From: Pinirhizobacter sp036499745
Lineage (GTDB): Bacteria > Pseudomonadota > Gammaproteobacteria > Xanthomonadales > Rhodanobacteraceae
Assembly (NCBI RefSeq): GCF_036499745.1
Contig: NZ_DASYDG010000045.1
Coordinates: 94,046-158,045, forward strand
Direction: 5' to 3'
Length of the DNA stretch: 64,000 nt
The position numbers were made by a program, and so were the translations under genes. Positions 37,950 to 46,431 of this stretch are shown piece by piece; the stretch's first letter is position 1, and every line of letters starts with the position of its first letter. The notes below the pieces were generated by a model. The model was given only the letters and a program-made list of their open reading frames with translations. It did no database searches and was not told the DNA's origin.

Positions 37950-39146
37950 ATGGGCTACCCGGGCCAGGCGCGCTTCGCTGCCGAACTTGAATCTATCCGC
38001 GAGCAGGGCCTGTTCAAGGCCGAGCGCGTGATCACCTCGCCGCAATCGGCGGAAATCACCCTGGCCGACGGGCGCAAGGTGCTTAACTTCTGCGCGAACA
38101 ATTACCTTGGCCTGGCCGATCATCCCGATGTGATCGCCGCGGCCAAGGACGCGCTGGACACCCATGGCTTCGGCATGGCCTCGGTACGCTTCATCTGCGG
38201 CACTCAGGACCTGCACAAGGAACTGGAACGCAAGATTGCCGACTTCTTCGGCACCGAAGACACCATCCTGTACGCGGCCTGCTTCGACGCCAACGGCGGC
38301 CTGTTCGAGCCACTTTTGGGCGAGGAAGACGCGATCATTTCCGACGCGCTCAACCACGCATCGATCATCGACGGCATTCGCCTGTGCAAGGCAAAGCGGT
38401 TCCGCTATGGCAACTGCGACATGGCCGATCTCGAGCGGCAGCTCAAAGATGCCGATGCTGCCGGCGCACGCACCAAGATCATCACCAGCGACGGTTCGTT
38501 CTCGATGGACGGCTTTATCGCCCCTCTGGATGAAATCACCGCGCTGGCGAAAAAATACGATGCCCTGGTGCACATCGACGAATGCCATTGCACCGGGTTC
38601 CTCGGCGACACCGGCCGGGGCGCTGCCGAAGTGCACGGCGTGATGGACAGGATCGACATCTTCACCGGCACCCTGGGCAAGGCCCTGGGCGGTGCGTTGG
38701 GAGGTTTCACCACTGGCCGGGCGGAAGTCATCGAGATGCTGCGCCAGCGCTCGCGGCCTTATCTGTTCTCCAATTCCCTGCCACCGCACGTGGTGGCCGC
38801 GGGCATCAAGGTATTCGACATGCTGTCCTCCGCCGGCGACCTGCGCCAGAAGGTCAAGGACAACACCGCCTATTTCCGCCAGAAAATGACTGACGCCGGC
38901 TTCGACATCCGCCCGGGCACCCATCCCATCGTGCCGGTGATGGTGTACGACGCGAAGAAAGCACAGTCCATGGCCAGCGCCCTGCTGGACGAAGGTATCT
39001 ACGTCACTGGGTTCTTCTTCCCGGTCGTACCCAAGGACCAGGCACGCATCCGCACGCAAATGAGCGCCGCCCACAGCCGCGACCACCTGGACAAGGCGAT
39101 CGCGGCATTTATCCGCGTAGGGCGCAGCCTGGGCGTGATCGCCTAG
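37950..39146 (+). CDS. kbl: 2-amino-3-ketobutyrate CoA ligase (glycine C-acetyltransferase)
   Basis: A 398-residue PLP enzyme that splits 2-amino-3-ketobutyrate with CoA into glycine and acetyl-CoA. The PLP lysine is Lys244 in TGTLGKALGG, the same number as in E. coli. Other signatures are CANNYLGLADHP, SVRFICGTQDLHKELE and SDGSFSMDGFIAPLDEI. The Asp of the PLP ring site is in HIDECHCTGFLG, a more Cys-rich version than the enteric DDSHAVGF. It works with Tdh, whose gene is 3.9 kb upstream beyond the DUF748 gene. Confidence 0.97.
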   Translation: MGYPGQARFAAELESIREQGLFKAERVITSPQSAEITLADGRKVLNFCANNYLGLADHPDVIAAAKDALDTHGFGMASVRFICGTQDLHKELERKIADFFGTEDTILYAACFDANGGLFEPLLGEEDAIISDALNHASIIDGIRLCKAKRFRYGNCDMADLERQLKDADAAGARTKIITSDGSFSMDGFIAPLDEITALAKKYDALVHIDECHCTGFLGDTGRGAAEVHGVMDRIDIFTGTLGKALGGALGGFTTGRAEVIEMLRQRSRPYLFSNSLPPHVVAAGIKVFDMLSSAGDLRQKVKDNTAYFRQKMTDAGFDIRPGTHPIVPVMVYDAKKAQSMASALLDEGIYVTGFFFPVVPKDQARIRTQMSAAHSRDHLDKAIAAFIRVGRSLGVIA

Positions 39147-39149
39147 AGG

Positions 39150-39341
39150 TTAGCGCACGGGCTCCTGCGGCCTGGCAGGAGCTTCACGCCGGAATGGCGA
39201 GGGTGCACGTTGCACCGCGCCAGGCGGCAGGTAGGGCGGATTGCCTCCTTCCACCGGGCGCGGGTCCGGCAACGGTTTCATGGGGATGTCGCGTCTGTTC
39301 AAAGGCTGCATATGGCGTCCTGCCGTTGTTCGGAAATGCAC
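39150..39341 (-). CDS. Possible small Pro/Arg-rich protein
   Basis: 63 codons from a GTG at 39341 that shares its G with the TAG stop of the Ser-rich gene upstream. The product is Pro- and Arg-rich (DPRPVEGGNPPYLPPGAVQ) with no domain or membrane segment. There is no ribosome site, so only coupling would allow translation. Support is weak. An internal ATG at 39281 would give a shorter version. Confidence 0.3.
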   Translation of the reverse strand: MHFRTTAGRHMQPLNRRDIPMKPLPDPRPVEGGNPPYLPPGAVQRAPSPFRREAPARPQEPVR

Positions 39342-39826
39342 TAGCGCGAGAAGCCACGACCGGTGTGCCGTGGCGGTGAGTCCGGTGGACTGAACCGGCC
39401 GTTCGAACTTCCCGCGGGGCTCGGCGCGCGATCGCGGGAGAATTCGGCAGCGAGGGATTCATTCGTCCGCGGCGTGCCCAAGCGCATCGACGAATCCTCT
39501 CGCGATCCGTCGGACGAAATCGAAGGCGTGGATACGTTGGACGCTGCATATCCCGGGCGCTGGCGCAGCCAGGGCGGCATGGCCATGGCATTTTCCCGTG
39601 GTGATGAGGAGCCGCTCGACGACGTCCACGACGAAGCGAGGCTCGACGATGAAGACGTTGCGGAGGCGACCGACGAAGATGGCGACTGGTACCGGTAGAA
39701 TACGTTTGCCTGGGGGGTGCGATCACTTGCGGGCGACGAAGGCCCACTGCTTTCCGACTGACTGTGATAGCTCTGCTGGCTAGCTGGCGACGAATTTCCC
39801 TGCGACCACGATGGGCTGCTGCTCAA
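39341..39826 (-). CDS. Ser/Pro-rich low-complexity protein, function unknown
   Basis: 161 residues from a TTG at 39826. The TTG overlaps the TGA of the upstream pseudouridine synthase gene, and AAGGAG sits eight bases before it, inside that gene's last codons; this is the best evidence for translation. The protein is about one quarter serine, with runs such as ATSSSSSLASSWTSSSGSSS and a tail rich in Ser, Pro and Arg. It has no signal peptide, membrane segment or known domain and is likely disordered. It resembles in style the protein at 40849-41223. A plus-strand frame opposite it is also open but lacks a start signal. Not recognised. Confidence 0.5.
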   Translation of the reverse strand: MSSSPSWSQGNSSPASQQSYHSQSESSGPSSPASDRTPQANVFYRYQSPSSSVASATSSSSSLASSWTSSSGSSSPRENAMAMPPWLRQRPGYAASNVSTPSISSDGSREDSSMRLGTPRTNESLAAEFSRDRAPSPAGSSNGRFSPPDSPPRHTGRGFSR

Positions 39827-40683
39827 GATCCTGGCTCCTTGCCGTTGATTGGGTCAATCCGTCGAACTGTCTGGACAGTAGGCCAATCTGCGCGATGCGC
39901 CGCAGAAGCGCAATACGTCACCAGAGGAATTCGAAACTTTCCATCAGGGCGCAGCGCCGCTATTTCATCGGGTGACAACGGCCGCCATGCACCCTTTGCC
40001 AATGTACCCAGCGCAAGGTCGCCGATGGCCACGCGGACCAGGCGCACAACGTCGTGGCCCAGCGCGCCGAACATGCGCCTGATATGCCGGTTACGGCCCT
40101 CGTCGAGCACTACCTCGAGCCAGGCATGGCGTGGTCCCTGGCGCAGCAGCGATACGCGTCTTGCAGCAAGCATCTCGCCGCCGTCCTCGATGCCACGCAG
40201 GACGGCCTGGCAAACCTCGTCGGTTGGCGTGCCGCGTACCTGTACGTGGTAGGTTTTTTCCTTCCCCGATACAGGGTTCGTAATGCCGGCTGCCCATGCC
40301 GTGTCGTTGGTCAGCAGCAACAATCCCTCGCTGGCCTTGTCCAGGCGGCCGACGGGGCCGAGCCAGGGCAAGTCGGCATCCTGCAAAAGCGAGTAGACCG
40401 TGGCGCGCCCCTGCTCGTCGCTGGCACTCACCACCAGGCCGCGCGGTTTGTTCAGTGCGATGTACACCCGTGCTTCCTGGCTGGCTGCCTGTTCATCCAC
40501 ACTGATTCGATCACGCCCCTGCACCACCGGGAATTCAGGATCCAGCACGACCTTGCCGTTGACGCGCACGCGACCGGCGCGCACCCACGACTGTCCCTGG
40601 CTGCGGGAACAAAGGCCAAGTTTCGAAAGGACGCGTGCCAGGCCATGGCGCGGCGGCCTCGTGCCGGCGGAAGCATTGCTCAT
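39823..40683 (-). CDS. rRNA pseudouridine synthase, RsuA/RluB/RluF family
   Basis: A 286-residue enzyme converting a specific uridine of rRNA to pseudouridine. An N-terminal S4 RNA-binding domain (LARVLSKLGLCSRSQGQSWV, RVNGKVV) precedes the catalytic core, with the family aspartate in GRLDKASEGLLLLTND and the later motif LDEGRNRHIRRMFGALGHDV. A 40-residue tail follows the conserved end. The S4 domain excludes RluE; which of the S4-containing family members it is cannot be decided. The ATG at 40683 is preferred to the upstream in-frame ATG at 40800. Its last codons hold the ribosome site for the overlapping Ser-rich gene. Confidence 0.92.
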   Translation of the reverse strand: MSNASAGTRPPRHGLARVLSKLGLCSRSQGQSWVRAGRVRVNGKVVLDPEFPVVQGRDRISVDEQAASQEARVYIALNKPRGLVVSASDEQGRATVYSLLQDADLPWLGPVGRLDKASEGLLLLTNDTAWAAGITNPVSGKEKTYHVQVRGTPTDEVCQAVLRGIEDGGEMLAARRVSLLRQGPRHAWLEVVLDEGRNRHIRRMFGALGHDVVRLVRVAIGDLALGTLAKGAWRPLSPDEIAALRPDGKFRIPLVTYCASAAHRADWPTVQTVRRIDPINGKEPGS

Positions 40684-40848
40684 TGGCAAAGCGTAACGTA
40701 TCGCCGTCCGTACGAACGAACCGGAAAGATCAGTCGTGGTCATTGTGCATTGGCGAACTGGAGTCGATAGTGGCGTTTCCGCCAAGCAAGGAAGCATCAT
40801 GGAACCACATCAATCCAATCCCCCGCATGCCGTCCGCGGAAAACGACG

Positions 40849-41223
40849 ATGAGCAGCCCACCGAGGCAACCGGGCGACACCCGCCCCTCGTCAAACGAAT
40901 CCACGCCGCCACGCCGCGTCGACCGGCCACGGAACCTGGACGAACTCGTCCGTCGTTTTGGTCAGATGGCTACCAACGAACAGGGACAGGCCCGCGAGAA
41001 CCCCACCATTCGCCTGATGCCAGCGCCACAAGCCCACCGCGTCCAAATCGGTCACGTCAATGATTCGCGATTCGCGGCGCAACCTGCGATCTCGCGCGAC
41101 GCCGCGAGCACTCCCGGCACTACCCCTGGCATCACCCCTGCCAGTACGGCGGCATCCTCGCCGCCTGCCTCTCCCAGATGGCAGCCGCGTGGAGGCGGAC
41201 CGTCACGCGATCGCGAACGATAG
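40849..41223 (+). CDS. Disordered Pro/Ser/Arg-rich protein, function unknown
   Basis: 124 residues. The N-terminal third is Pro/Arg-rich (MSSPPRQPGDTRPSSNES). A short helical stretch follows (NLDELVRRFGQMATNEQGQA), and then a Thr/Ser/Ala/Pro tail ending in GGGPSRDRER. There is no signal peptide or membrane segment. A weak GGA lies upstream of the ATG. A strong bidirectional terminator directly after the stop supports a real transcription unit. In composition it resembles the Ser-rich protein on the other side of the pseudouridine synthase gene. Secretion as an effector is conceivable but unsupported. Confidence 0.5.
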   Translation: MSSPPRQPGDTRPSSNESTPPRRVDRPRNLDELVRRFGQMATNEQGQARENPTIRLMPAPQAHRVQIGHVNDSRFAAQPAISRDAASTPGTTPGITPASTAASSPPASPRWQPRGGGPSRDRER

Positions 41224-41229
41224 GCAAAA

Positions 41230-41255
41230 AAAAGCCCGGCTTTCGCCGGGCTTTT
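41230..41255. terminator. Bidirectional terminator before ompA 3' end
   Basis: An 11-base stem, AAAAGCCCGGC/GCCGGGCTTTT, with a TTTC loop lies between convergent genes. It has A's on the left and T's on the right, so it can act on both strands. Confidence 0.9.
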
Positions 41256-41274
41256 CGTGTTACTTGCCGGTCGT

Positions 41275-42393
41275 TTACTGCTTGACCTGCAGTTCCGTAC
41301 GACGGTTGCGAGCGCGGCCGTCGGCCGTGTCGTTGCTGTCGATCGGGTCGGCTTCGCCGTGACCGATCGGGCCGTCGAGGCGATCGGCGGTGATGCCGTG
41401 GGCCGTCAGGTAGTCGTAGACGATCTTCGCACGACGCTCGGACAGGCTCTGGTTGTAGGCATCCTTACCGACGCTATCGGTGTAGCCGGCGACCGTGACA
41501 TGGACCTGCGGGTAACGCTGCAGGGTGTCGACAGCCTGGTTCAGCACGCCCATCGAGTCGCTGGTCGGCTCCTGCAGGGTCTTCGCGATGTCGCCACCCA
41601 TTTCAGCCTTCTTCGGATGGTCGAACTTGAAGTTGACACCACGCAGGTCGATGACGACCTTCTGCGGGCAGCCGTCCGGACCAACGATGGTACCGGCAGG
41701 CGTGCTCGGGCACTTGTCTTCGCAATCGTTCACACCGTCGCCATCGCTGTCGAGGGTGGAGCAATCCGGAGCGGCCGGAGGCGGAGCGACAGCCGGAGCG
41801 GGAGCGGCGGGCGGAGCGCCGAAGCGCGAAACCACGCTGAAGCCCAGGAACCAGTCGCCGTAGCCATTCTCGCCACGGTTGGTCTTGTCGTCCCAGTCGT
41901 AACGGTAGCCACCCTCGACACGGATGTCGGAGCTGTCGGTGATGGTCTTGGACACGCCGACGCCCAGTTCAGCAGCCGGAGCCCAGCCCTTGTCGTCGGC
42001 GTTGGTGTGGTAGCTGCCCATCACGCCGGCCAGCAGGTACGGACGCCATGCGTCCCACGCACCAGCGTAGAAGCGTGCGGCCACGCCGTAGTTGTTGTTC
42101 GACCAGTTGCCAGCGCCGTCACGATCGCGCTTGGTGCGGTCGATGAACAGGTCGATGGAGGCGTTCGACGAAATGAACTTACCCACGCCCAGGCCGTAGT
42201 AAACCTGGCGGCTGTTGGTGTTGCGGTCGGTGTCGTTGTAGTAACCGCCAACGGTCGGCGCAATGTACCAACGGCCATCATAGGTGGTCGTCGACGTGCT
42301 GCTTGCCGTGTCGGCAGTGGTGTCCTGCGCGTGAACGGCACCCACGCCGCCCAGGGCCAAGCCGATCAGCAAAAACAAGCCCTTACGATTCAT
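41275..42393 (-). CDS. ompA: OmpA family outer-membrane protein
   Basis: A 372-residue porin-like structural protein. A signal peptide (LFLLIGLALGGVGAVHA, cut before QDT) precedes an eight-strand barrel (GRWYIAPTVGGYYND to WFLGFSVVSRFG). A Pro/Ala linker and a thrombospondin type 3-like calcium motif (DSDGDGVNDCEDKCP) follow. The C-terminal OmpA domain binds peptidoglycan (VAGYTDSVGKDAYNQSLSER and ITADRLDGPIGHGEADPI). The ATG at 42393 has GAGGAG eight bases upstream. It is expected to be abundant, with its own promoter in the 204-base upstream gap, though I could not define one. Confidence 0.96.
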   Translation of the reverse strand: MNRKGLFLLIGLALGGVGAVHAQDTTADTASSTSTTTYDGRWYIAPTVGGYYNDTDRNTNSRQVYYGLGVGKFISSNASIDLFIDRTKRDRDGAGNWSNNNYGVAARFYAGAWDAWRPYLLAGVMGSYHTNADDKGWAPAAELGVGVSKTITDSSDIRVEGGYRYDWDDKTNRGENGYGDWFLGFSVVSRFGAPPAAPAPAVAPPPAAPDCSTLDSDGDGVNDCEDKCPSTPAGTIVGPDGCPQKVVIDLRGVNFKFDHPKKAEMGGDIAKTLQEPTSDSMGVLNQAVDTLQRYPQVHVTVAGYTDSVGKDAYNQSLSERRAKIVYDYLTAHGITADRLDGPIGHGEADPIDSNDTADGRARNRRTELQVKQ

Positions 42394-42597
42394 CGGTGTC
42401 TCCTCGTTATTGGTATTCGCGTCCGCGCTCCACCCCAGACGGAAATCGCGCGTAGAACGTCTATTCCTGAGTTTTTTTACGGAGGCTGTTTCCGCCCCTC
42501 GCAAACATCCCGTTAAGCGGGCTGCGGCAGTTTAGCAAAAATCAAACAATTGAACAGCCGCAGCGCACCTTCGTTCATATTCGAGTCACGGCAATGT

Positions 42598-44049
42598 TCA
42601 AACCGTGAAGAGACCCAGAAACTCGCTTATCGGCATGGCATCGAGGCTGGCCGGATCTGCCGTGGCTGCAAGGATCCTGCCGGCCTGGTGCTGGGGCAGG
42701 TAACCCTTGAGCGCGCCTTCGAATTTCTTAAGCAGGACAGGAATGCCCTCGGCCCGGCGGCGGCGATGACCAATGGGGTAGTCAATGGAAACTTTCCCCG
42801 TGCTGGACCCGTCCTTGAAAAATACCTGGACGGCATTGCCGATATAGCGTTTTTCGGCATCGAAATAATCTGTAGTAAACCGGGGATTTTCCGAAACCTG
42901 CATTTTATTGCGCAGGGCATCGATTCTCGGATCGGCGGCTACGTCATCGTTATAGTCATCGGCGGTGAGACGCCCGAAGATCAACGGCACGGCAACCATG
43001 TACTGGATGCAATGGTCGCGATCGGCATAGTTGGCCAGGGGGCCGGTCTTGTCGATGATGCGCACACCCGCTTCCTGGGTCTCGATGACGATCTTCTCGA
43101 TTTCATCAAGTCGCCCTGCGACCTCGCCGTGCAGCTGCATGGCGCATTCCACGGCCGTCTGGGCGTGGAATTCAGCCGGGTAGCTGATCTTGAACAGCAC
43201 GTTCTCCATCACGTAGCTGCCGAAGGGCCGTTCAAACGTGAACGCGTTGCCCTTGAAGGCGACGTCGTAATAGCCCCAGGTCTTCGCCGACAGCGCCGAC
43301 GGATACCCCACCACCCCGCGATACACCGCGTTGATGGCGTGTGTCACGGCGCGGCGGCAGGCGTCGCCGGCGGCCCAGCTCTTGCGAGGACCGGTGTTCG
43401 GGGCATGGCGATAGGTACGCAGGGCGCCGTTATCGATCCAGCTATGCGACACGGCCGTGGTGATCTGTTCCTTATTGCCGCCCAGCATCGCCGTGGCCAC
43501 CGCCGTGGAGGCCAGTCGGACCAGGATCACGTGGTCCTGGCCAACGCGGTTGAAGCTGTTCTTCAGGGCATAGCAGCCCTGGATCTCATGCGCCTTGATC
43601 GCCCAGGCAAGGACGTCGCGCACGGTCGGGCCCTTGCCCCCTTCCCTCTCGGCCTTGCGACCGAGGTAATCGGCCACGGCCAGGATGGCGCCGAGGTTGT
43701 CCGACGGATGACCCCATTCGGCGGCAAGCCAGGTGTCGTTGAAGTCGAGCCAGCGCACCTGGGTGCCGATGGCAAAGGCCGCCTGGACGGGATCGAGCTC
43801 ATGCGAGGTACCGGGCACACGGGCGCCGCCGGGCAGGTTGGCGCCCGGGACAACAGGGCCCAGGTGCTTGACGCACTCAGGAAATTTCATTGCCAGCATG
43901 GAGCAGGCAAGCGAATCGAGCAGCATGTAGCGGGCGGTGTCGTAAGCCTCGGTGGAGTCCACGCGGTAATCGGCCACGTAATTGGCAATGTCCACCATCG
44001 GCTGGTCGGGATCGGGCCGGACGGCGGAGCGGATGTCGTGTGCACTCAT
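42598..44049 (-). CDS. prpD: 2-methylcitrate dehydratase PrpD
   Basis: A 483-residue MmgE/PrpD-family enzyme that dehydrates 2-methylcitrate in propionate degradation. The opening region (DIANYVADYRVDSTEAYDTA), the active-site region with LDFNDTWLAAEWGHPSDNLG and the later SFNRVGQDHVILVRLAST match PrpD. The gene lies 75 bases downstream of glpK on the same strand, 8 kb from prpC and prpB, so the methylcitrate genes are split. A hairpin and a TTAAAC box in the short gap could mark its own promoter. Confidence 0.95.
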   Translation of the reverse strand: MSAHDIRSAVRPDPDQPMVDIANYVADYRVDSTEAYDTARYMLLDSLACSMLAMKFPECVKHLGPVVPGANLPGGARVPGTSHELDPVQAAFAIGTQVRWLDFNDTWLAAEWGHPSDNLGAILAVADYLGRKAEREGGKGPTVRDVLAWAIKAHEIQGCYALKNSFNRVGQDHVILVRLASTAVATAMLGGNKEQITTAVSHSWIDNGALRTYRHAPNTGPRKSWAAGDACRRAVTHAINAVYRGVVGYPSALSAKTWGYYDVAFKGNAFTFERPFGSYVMENVLFKISYPAEFHAQTAVECAMQLHGEVAGRLDEIEKIVIETQEAGVRIIDKTGPLANYADRDHCIQYMVAVPLIFGRLTADDYNDDVAADPRIDALRNKMQVSENPRFTTDYFDAEKRYIGNAVQVFFKDGSSTGKVSIDYPIGHRRRRAEGIPVLLKKFEGALKGYLPQHQAGRILAATADPASLDAMPISEFLGLFTV

Positions 44050-44124
44050 GGGGGATCTCGGCTACGGGAAACGCCCAGTTTAACCGATGGCCCGGGCTGG
44101 AAGCCCGAGGCCGCGGCGACCGGG

Positions 44125-45630
44125 CTAGGTCACGCGAAAGCCCAGGGTGGCCTGTACCGCCTGCTTCCATCCCGCATACAGCGCCTGGCGCCGGTCGTCG
44201 GGCATCGCTGGCTCGAACCTGCGATCCACCGCCCATTGGCTGGCGATGTCCGCCCGGCTCTCCCAGAACCCAGTGGCCAGCCCCCCCAGATAGGCCGCGC
44301 CCAGGGCGGTGGTTTCCTGCACCTTCGGGCGAAGGACATCCAGTGCCAGGATGTCGCTCTGGAACTGCGCCATGAAATCGTTGGCAATCGCGCCGCCATC
44401 GGCCCTGAGTTCCTTCACCTTCATGCCCGCGTCCGCTTCCATCGCTTCAAGCACGTCGCGGGTCTGGAAGGCCATGGATTCCAGTGCCGCGCGGATGAAC
44501 TGCTCCTTGGTGGTGCCGCGGGACAGGCCGAAGATCGCACCACGGACATCGCTTCTCCAATAGGGCGCACCCAGGCCAACGAAGGCGGGGACGAAATACA
44601 CCCCGTCGGTGTCGTGGGCGCGTTCGGCATAGGCCTGCGAGTCGCTGGCCTTGCCGAACATGCGCAGGCCGTCGCGCAACCACTGGATCACTGATCCGGC
44701 GACGAAGATGCTGCCTTCCAGCGCGTATTCCACCTTGCCATCGATGCCCCAGGCGATGGTGGTCAACAGGCCATGCCTTGACGCTACCGCCTTCGTACCC
44801 GTATTCATCAGCATGAAACAGCCGGTGCCATAGGTGTTCTTGGCAAGGCCCGGTTCGAAGCAGGCCTGGCCGAACAGGGCCGCCTGCTGGTCGCCGGCAA
44901 TGCCGGCAATGGGTACCTCGCGGCCGAGCAGGAATTGCGGCAACGTACTGCCGTAGACCTCGCTGGAGGAACGGACCTCCGGCAACATCGCGCGCGGCAC
45001 GTCCAGCATGGCGAGCAGTTCATCGTCCCACTGGCAGGCATGGATGTCGTACATCAGGGTGCGCGAGGCATTGGTGTAATCGGTGACATGCGCCTTGCCG
45101 CCGGTAAGGTTCCAGATCAGCCAGGTGTCGATGGTGCCGAACAGCAACTCCCCCTTCGCGGCTTTTTCCCGCGCGCCTTCGACGTGGTCGAGGATCCACT
45201 TGACCTTGGTGCCGGAAAAATAGGCGTCGGTCAACAGGCCCGTCTTCGCGCGGACCATGTCGTCGAAACCGTCGGCCTTCAGCTGGTCACAGATGCCGCT
45301 GGTTTGCCGTGATTGCCAGACGATCGCGTTGTACACCGGCTGGCCACTGGCCTTGTCCCAGACCACCGCCGTTTCGCGCTGGTTGGTGATACCGATGCTG
45401 TCGATGTCCGTCGGCTTGATGCCCGCGTTGTTGATCACTTCGGTGAGCGTCACCAGCACGCTGGTGAGGATCTCGCGCGGGTTGTGCTCGACCCAGCCTG
45501 GCTGGGGGAATATCTGCGTGAATTCGCGCTGCGCGGTGCCGGCGATGCGACCGGCATGATCGAAGAGGATCGCGCGTGAGCTGGTGGTGCCCTGGTCGAT
45601 GGCCAGGATGTAACCTTTTTTCTCGCTCAT
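44125..45630 (-). CDS. glpK: Glycerol kinase
   Basis: A 501-residue FGGY-family kinase that phosphorylates glycerol to sn-glycerol 3-phosphate. The N-terminus YILAIDQGTTSSRAILFD holds the ATP site. TNQRETAVVWDKASGQPVYN, YFSGTKVKWILD and ADGGAIANDFMAQFQSDIL are family signatures. Its length is standard. It follows glpF by 16 bases and is the third gene of glpD-glpF-glpK. Confidence 0.98.
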   Translation of the reverse strand: MSEKKGYILAIDQGTTSSRAILFDHAGRIAGTAQREFTQIFPQPGWVEHNPREILTSVLVTLTEVINNAGIKPTDIDSIGITNQRETAVVWDKASGQPVYNAIVWQSRQTSGICDQLKADGFDDMVRAKTGLLTDAYFSGTKVKWILDHVEGAREKAAKGELLFGTIDTWLIWNLTGGKAHVTDYTNASRTLMYDIHACQWDDELLAMLDVPRAMLPEVRSSSEVYGSTLPQFLLGREVPIAGIAGDQQAALFGQACFEPGLAKNTYGTGCFMLMNTGTKAVASRHGLLTTIAWGIDGKVEYALEGSIFVAGSVIQWLRDGLRMFGKASDSQAYAERAHDTDGVYFVPAFVGLGAPYWRSDVRGAIFGLSRGTTKEQFIRAALESMAFQTRDVLEAMEADAGMKVKELRADGGAIANDFMAQFQSDILALDVLRPKVQETTALGAAYLGGLATGFWESRADIASQWAVDRRFEPAMPDDRRQALYAGWKQAVQATLGFRVT

Positions 45631-45646
45631 GGGGGCTCCTGGAGAA

Positions 45647-46351
45647 TCAGCCGGCGACGGCGTGGTAGAAGAAGGCAGCGCCCAGGGCGCCGATCACCGG
45701 CCCGACGATGGGCACGAAGGCATAGCCCCAGTCGGAGCCGCCCTTGCCGGGAATCGGCAGTAATGCATGGGCAAGGCGCGGTGCGAAATCCCGCGCGGGA
45801 TTGATCGCATACCCGGTGGGCCCGCCCAGGCCCATGCCGATCGCCACAACAAGCAAGGCGACCGCCAGCGGGCCCAGGCCCTCCGTCATGCGGTTGGCTC
45901 CGATCGCCAGCACGCCGTACACCAGCACGAAGGTGCCGATGATTTCCGTCAGCAGGTTGGAGGGAAGATGCCTCACCGCCGGGATCGTGCAGAACACGCC
46001 AAGCTTCTTCGCAGGGTCGTCCGTGCCGGGCCATAGCGCGAAGTAGTGCAGGTATACCAATACCGCCCCGGCGAAGGCACCGGCCAACTGCGCGGCGATA
46101 TAGCCGGGTACCAACCCCCAGGCCAGCTTGCCCAGCGCGGCCAGGGCCAGGGTGATCGCCGGGTTCATGTGCGCGCCGCTGGCTGCGGCGACGTAGATGC
46201 CGATCAGCACCGCCAGCCCCCAGGCAAGCGTAATGGTGATCCAGCCCGCACCCTCGGCCTTGGATCCTTTCAGCAGCACGCCTGCGACGACTCCGTCGCC
46301 AAGCAGGATCATCATCATCGTGCCAAGGAACTCACTCAGGTACACCGACAT
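45647..46351 (-). CDS. glpF: Glycerol uptake facilitator (aquaglyceroporin)
   Basis: A 234-residue MIP-family channel that lets glycerol diffuse into the cell. Six membrane segments and the two half-helices with NPA motifs are visible: SGAHMNPAITLA and GYAINPARDFAPR. The Asp after the second NPA-Arg marks a glyceroporin, not a water-only channel. The ATG at 46351 has AAAGGAG eight bases upstream. The longer frame to 46435 overlaps the glpD end and is unlikely. Confidence 0.97.
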   Translation of the reverse strand: MSVYLSEFLGTMMMILLGDGVVAGVLLKGSKAEGAGWITITLAWGLAVLIGIYVAAASGAHMNPAITLALAALGKLAWGLVPGYIAAQLAGAFAGAVLVYLHYFALWPGTDDPAKKLGVFCTIPAVRHLPSNLLTEIIGTFVLVYGVLAIGANRMTEGLGPLAVALLVVAIGMGLGGPTGYAINPARDFAPRLAHALLPIPGKGGSDWGYAFVPIVGPVIGALGAAFFYHAVAG

Positions 46352-46431
46352 CCGGGTTACTCCTTTCCTGGTCCATTGCACCGGCGAGCCAGCGATGCTT
46401 CGACGGCCGGGGTCGGCCGAACGTGCCCTTG

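Noticed and set aside
39363..39698. 111-codon plus-strand frame with an acidic C-terminus
   Set aside because: It competes with the Ser-rich minus-strand gene in the same register. It has a GTG start without a ribosome site, while the minus frame has AAGGAG and a stop-start overlap. Kept as the main alternative.
42550..44694. 714-codon plus-strand frame
   Set aside because: It runs antisense across prpD and the end of glpK, both clear genes; the length is a product of codon bias.
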